Assembly (NCBI RefSeq): GCF_018305005.1
Contig: NZ_JAGQEG010000006.1
Coordinates: 1-64,000 of the forward strand
DNA length: 64,000 bases
Direction: 5' to 3'
Source: Collimonas silvisoli
GTDB lineage: Bacteria > Pseudomonadota > Gammaproteobacteria > Burkholderiales > Burkholderiaceae_D
Shown here: piece after piece, positions 62,186-64,000 of the stretch
Layout of the letters: every line of letters begins with the position of its first letter
Position numbering within the stretch: position 1 is the stretch's first letter
The notes under the pieces: model-generated
The model's input: the letters and a program-made list of their open reading frames with translations, nothing else
Database searches by the model: none
What the model was told of the DNA's origin: nothing
Program-made: the position numbers and the translations under genes

Positions 62186-63054
62186 TGCGCATGTTTCCCG
62201 CAAGCAGGCGTAATTTGCTGGCAGCCGCAGTGGCGCTGGCAACGCTGGCGCCGGCGACGCTGGCGTTTGCACAGCCGCAGCCGTCCAAAGCATGCAGCGG
62301 CACCATCTACCTGAGCTTCGATACCGGCAGCCAGTCGCAAGCCGAGTACATCGCCCAAACCCTGAGACGGCATCACATCAAGGCCACTTTTTTCATGGCC
62401 AATGAAAAAACCGTGAATGGCGATTACACCCTGGATCCATCCTGGGCGCCGTTCTGGAAAACCCTGGTGGCTGACGGCCATGCCTTCGGCAGCCATACTT
62501 TCGACCATGTTTACGCCAAGCGCGACCTGGCCGACGGCAAGATCGAAGTGAAGCCGCAGTTCGGCGCCAACGCCGGCAAACTGCTGGCCTGGACGCCGCA
62601 GGAGTATTGCGACGAACTGAATCGGGTTGACCAACGCTTCCAAACCCTGACCGGCGCCCATATCGATCACTTCTGGCGTACGCCCGGCGGCCATCTGACG
62701 CCGCATACGCTGGCAGCAGGAGAAGCTTGCGGCTACCGGCACGTGGCGTGGGCCGCAGCCGGTTTCTCGGGTGACGAGTTGCCCAGCGATAAATGGCCGA
62801 ATCAGATGCTGCTGGAGCGCACGCTGAAAAATCTCAAGGACGGTGATATCGTCATGGCGCATCTGGGGATCTGGTCGCGTAAAGATCCTTGGGCGCCGGC
62901 AGTGCTGGAGCCGCTGATCAGCGGCCTGGAGAAAAAAGGCTTTTGTTTTGCCACGCTGCGCGACCATCCAGCCTACAAAGGCAACTTGAAAGGACCGGTC
63001 GCCGACACGAAGGCAGGAAATAAGACAGGAAATAAGGCTGGAAGCGCGCCATGA
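62185..63054 (+). CDS. polysaccharide deacetylase family (NodB-homology) protein
   Basis: A 289-residue precursor with an N-terminal signal (about 1-30, ending TLAFAQ). Motif 1 reads YLSFDTGSQSQ: the first Asp (D46) of the usual TFDDG is kept but the metal-binding second Asp is Thr (T47). Motif 2 is SHTFDHV (both His present), and the motif 3 equivalent is FWRTPGGHLTPHT. The altered site may change metal use; the form 'SFDTGS' also occurs, as I recall, in related Burkholderiales proteins. It carries a tail with tandem KAGNKTGNKAG. It starts within the stop of the propeller gene, and the hydroxylase gene starts within its stop (ATGA), so the three are translationally coupled. Confidence 0.86.
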   Translation: MRMFPASRRNLLAAAVALATLAPATLAFAQPQPSKACSGTIYLSFDTGSQSQAEYIAQTLRRHHIKATFFMANEKTVNGDYTLDPSWAPFWKTLVADGHAFGSHTFDHVYAKRDLADGKIEVKPQFGANAGKLLAWTPQEYCDELNRVDQRFQTLTGAHIDHFWRTPGGHLTPHTLAAGEACGYRHVAWAAAGFSGDELPSDKWPNQMLLERTLKNLKDGDIVMAHLGIWSRKDPWAPAVLEPLISGLEKKGFCFATLRDHPAYKGNLKGPVADTKAGNKTGNKAGSAP

Positions 63055-64000
63055 CAGATACTTTGGCAGATTGGTTTGCCAGCGTCCAGGCGTGGCTGTT
63101 TCAGTCCCTGGTGCAACCGCTCATGTTCCATGCCGGTTTCAGCGAATATCTGGAAGACGCCTTCGACGGCACCGAATGGTTCTTGATTGGCGTCTGCGAA
63201 TTGATCGTCCTGTTTCTTATCCTGCGGCCGCTGGAAGCCGTGATCCCGGTGCATAGCTTTACCGACCGCCGCGCGCGCTGGACCGATTTCATTTATACCG
63301 TGCTGTATCGCCTCGGCGCTTTTTCGGTGCTGGTGTTTTTCCTGGTCGATCCGCTGACGGCAAAAATCACCGAGCTGTTGCATCTGCAGGGAATCAACCC
63401 GTTCAATCTGGATAACCTGTTGCCCGGGATTACCGACCGGCCGCTGATCACCTTCCTGATGTATCTGCTGGTGCTCGATCTGTGCGAATACTGGTATCAC
63501 CGCGCGCAGCATGGTTTCGGCTGGTTGTGGGGTTTGCACAGCCTGCATCACAGCCAGCAGAACATGAATCTGTGGAGCGACGATCGCAATCACCTGCTCG
63601 ACGGCTTGATCCATGACGTCGTCATGGCCGTGGTGGCGCTGGCGATTGGGGTCGAGCCGGCACAATATGTGCTGCTGGTATCGGTTACCCGCATGCTGCA
63701 AAGCCTGCAACACGCCAATGTGCGGATTCACTTTGGCCGCCTGGGCGACGCCATCGTGGTCTCGCCGCGTTTTCATCGCTGGCACCATGCGATCGGCATC
63801 GGCCATGAGAGCAAGGGCAGGGGTACTCTGGGCGGTCATAATTTCGGCGTGCTGTTTGCGTTCTGGGATATCTTGTTTCGCAGCGCGCATTTCGGCCAGA
63901 CCTTCGAACTTACCGGCGTGCGCGACCAGCTGCCGACAGCAGGCAGGCCGGCGCGCGACTACGGCCGCGGTTTCTGGTCGCAACAGTGGCTGGGCCTGAA
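63051..64000 (+). CDS. sterol desaturase/fatty-acid hydroxylase family membrane protein (partial, right edge)
   Basis: The frame is open from ATG 63051 to the window end (316 codons seen, no stop). There are four to five hydrophobic helices (about 44-62, 82-104, 130-150, 180-205) and the di-iron histidine clusters of this family: HRAQHG (HxxxH), LHSLHHS (HxxHH) and FHRWHH (HxxHH). It introduces a hydroxyl or double bond in a lipid using O2. It is the last visible member of the propeller-deacetylase operon, suggesting modification of a membrane lipid or lipid-linked glycan. C-terminus not seen. Confidence 0.88.
   Translation, partial: MTDTLADWFASVQAWLFQSLVQPLMFHAGFSEYLEDAFDGTEWFLIGVCELIVLFLILRPLEAVIPVHSFTDRRARWTDFIYTVLYRLGAFSVLVFFLVDPLTAKITELLHLQGINPFNLDNLLPGITDRPLITFLMYLLVLDLCEYWYHRAQHGFGWLWGLHSLHHSQQNMNLWSDDRNHLLDGLIHDVVMAVVALAIGVEPAQYVLLVSVTRMLQSLQHANVRIHFGRLGDAIVVSPRFHRWHHAIGIGHESKGRGTLGGHNFGVLFAFWDILFRSAHFGQTFELTGVRDQLPTAGRPARDYGRGFWSQQWLGL

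Overview
The window is chromosomal DNA of moderately high GC from a betaproteobacterium. Gene content and protein style (rpsO-pnp, a single-permease lolCD pair, GlxA-type regulators, TTG/GTG starts) suggest Burkholderiales, probably Oxalobacteraceae and possibly Collimonas-like. The genus is an impression from reading, not a search result. No rRNA, tRNA, CRISPR array, phage or intact insertion sequence was seen.

Region 0.3-14 kb and 25.9-39.5 kb: an almost complete glycine betaine (and probably choline) catabolic island in two blocks. Block 1 is one long co-directional run: glyA, an M19-dipeptidase-like gene, a V4R-domain gene, dgcA, dgcB, etfA, etfB, gbcA, gbcB, then an orphan betaine-type substrate-binding protein. 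A GlxA/AraC-type regulator diverges from it. Block 2 holds a betaine/choline ABC transporter (cbcV, cbcW), a second GlxA-type regulator (probable gbdR), a choline-type substrate-binding protein (cbcX-like), glutathione-independent formaldehyde dehydrogenase (fdhA), L-serine dehydratase, soxBDAG and a folB-like gene. Together they spell betaine to dimethylglycine (GbcAB), to sarcosine (DgcAB with EtfAB), to glycine (SoxBDAG), to serine (GlyA), to pyruvate (serine dehydratase), with released formaldehyde oxidised by FdhA. Direct repeats of a GTC-containing half-site spaced 21-22 bp lie upstream of glyA, cbcV, the serine dehydratase gene and, unexpectedly, the DUF1329 operon.

Region 14-25.5 kb: a LysR/LysE divergent pair, a small DUF1127-like protein, a TorF-type outer-membrane protein, a secreted GDSL hydrolase, and a four-gene operon DUF1329-DUF1302-RND(MMPL)-YCF48 that looks like an uncharacterised envelope transport system.

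Region 39.5-64 kb: malic enzyme (maeB), an AraC regulator divergent from an acyl-CoA synthetase/SDR pair, a periplasmic thioredoxin-like protein, lolC(F)-lolD, a YihY-family membrane protein, a small lipoprotein, rpsO, pnp, a ferredoxin reductase and FdxA ferredoxin, a cation-efflux protein, pncB, a Na+/H+ antiporter, a 2-hydroxyacid dehydrogenase, acyl-CoA-binding protein, FKBP isomerase, and an operon of YVTN beta-propeller, polysaccharide deacetylase and sterol-desaturase-type hydroxylase running off the right edge.

The most unusual signal is a structured repeat present twice (34956-35072, between soxB and soxD, and 43293-43415, in the leader of the AraC regulator). The 97-nt interiors align without gaps. 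Three blocks are nearly identical, while the stem arms between them have diverged with several compensatory base-pair changes. Three other unrelated inverted-repeat classes (REP-like) also sit between genes.
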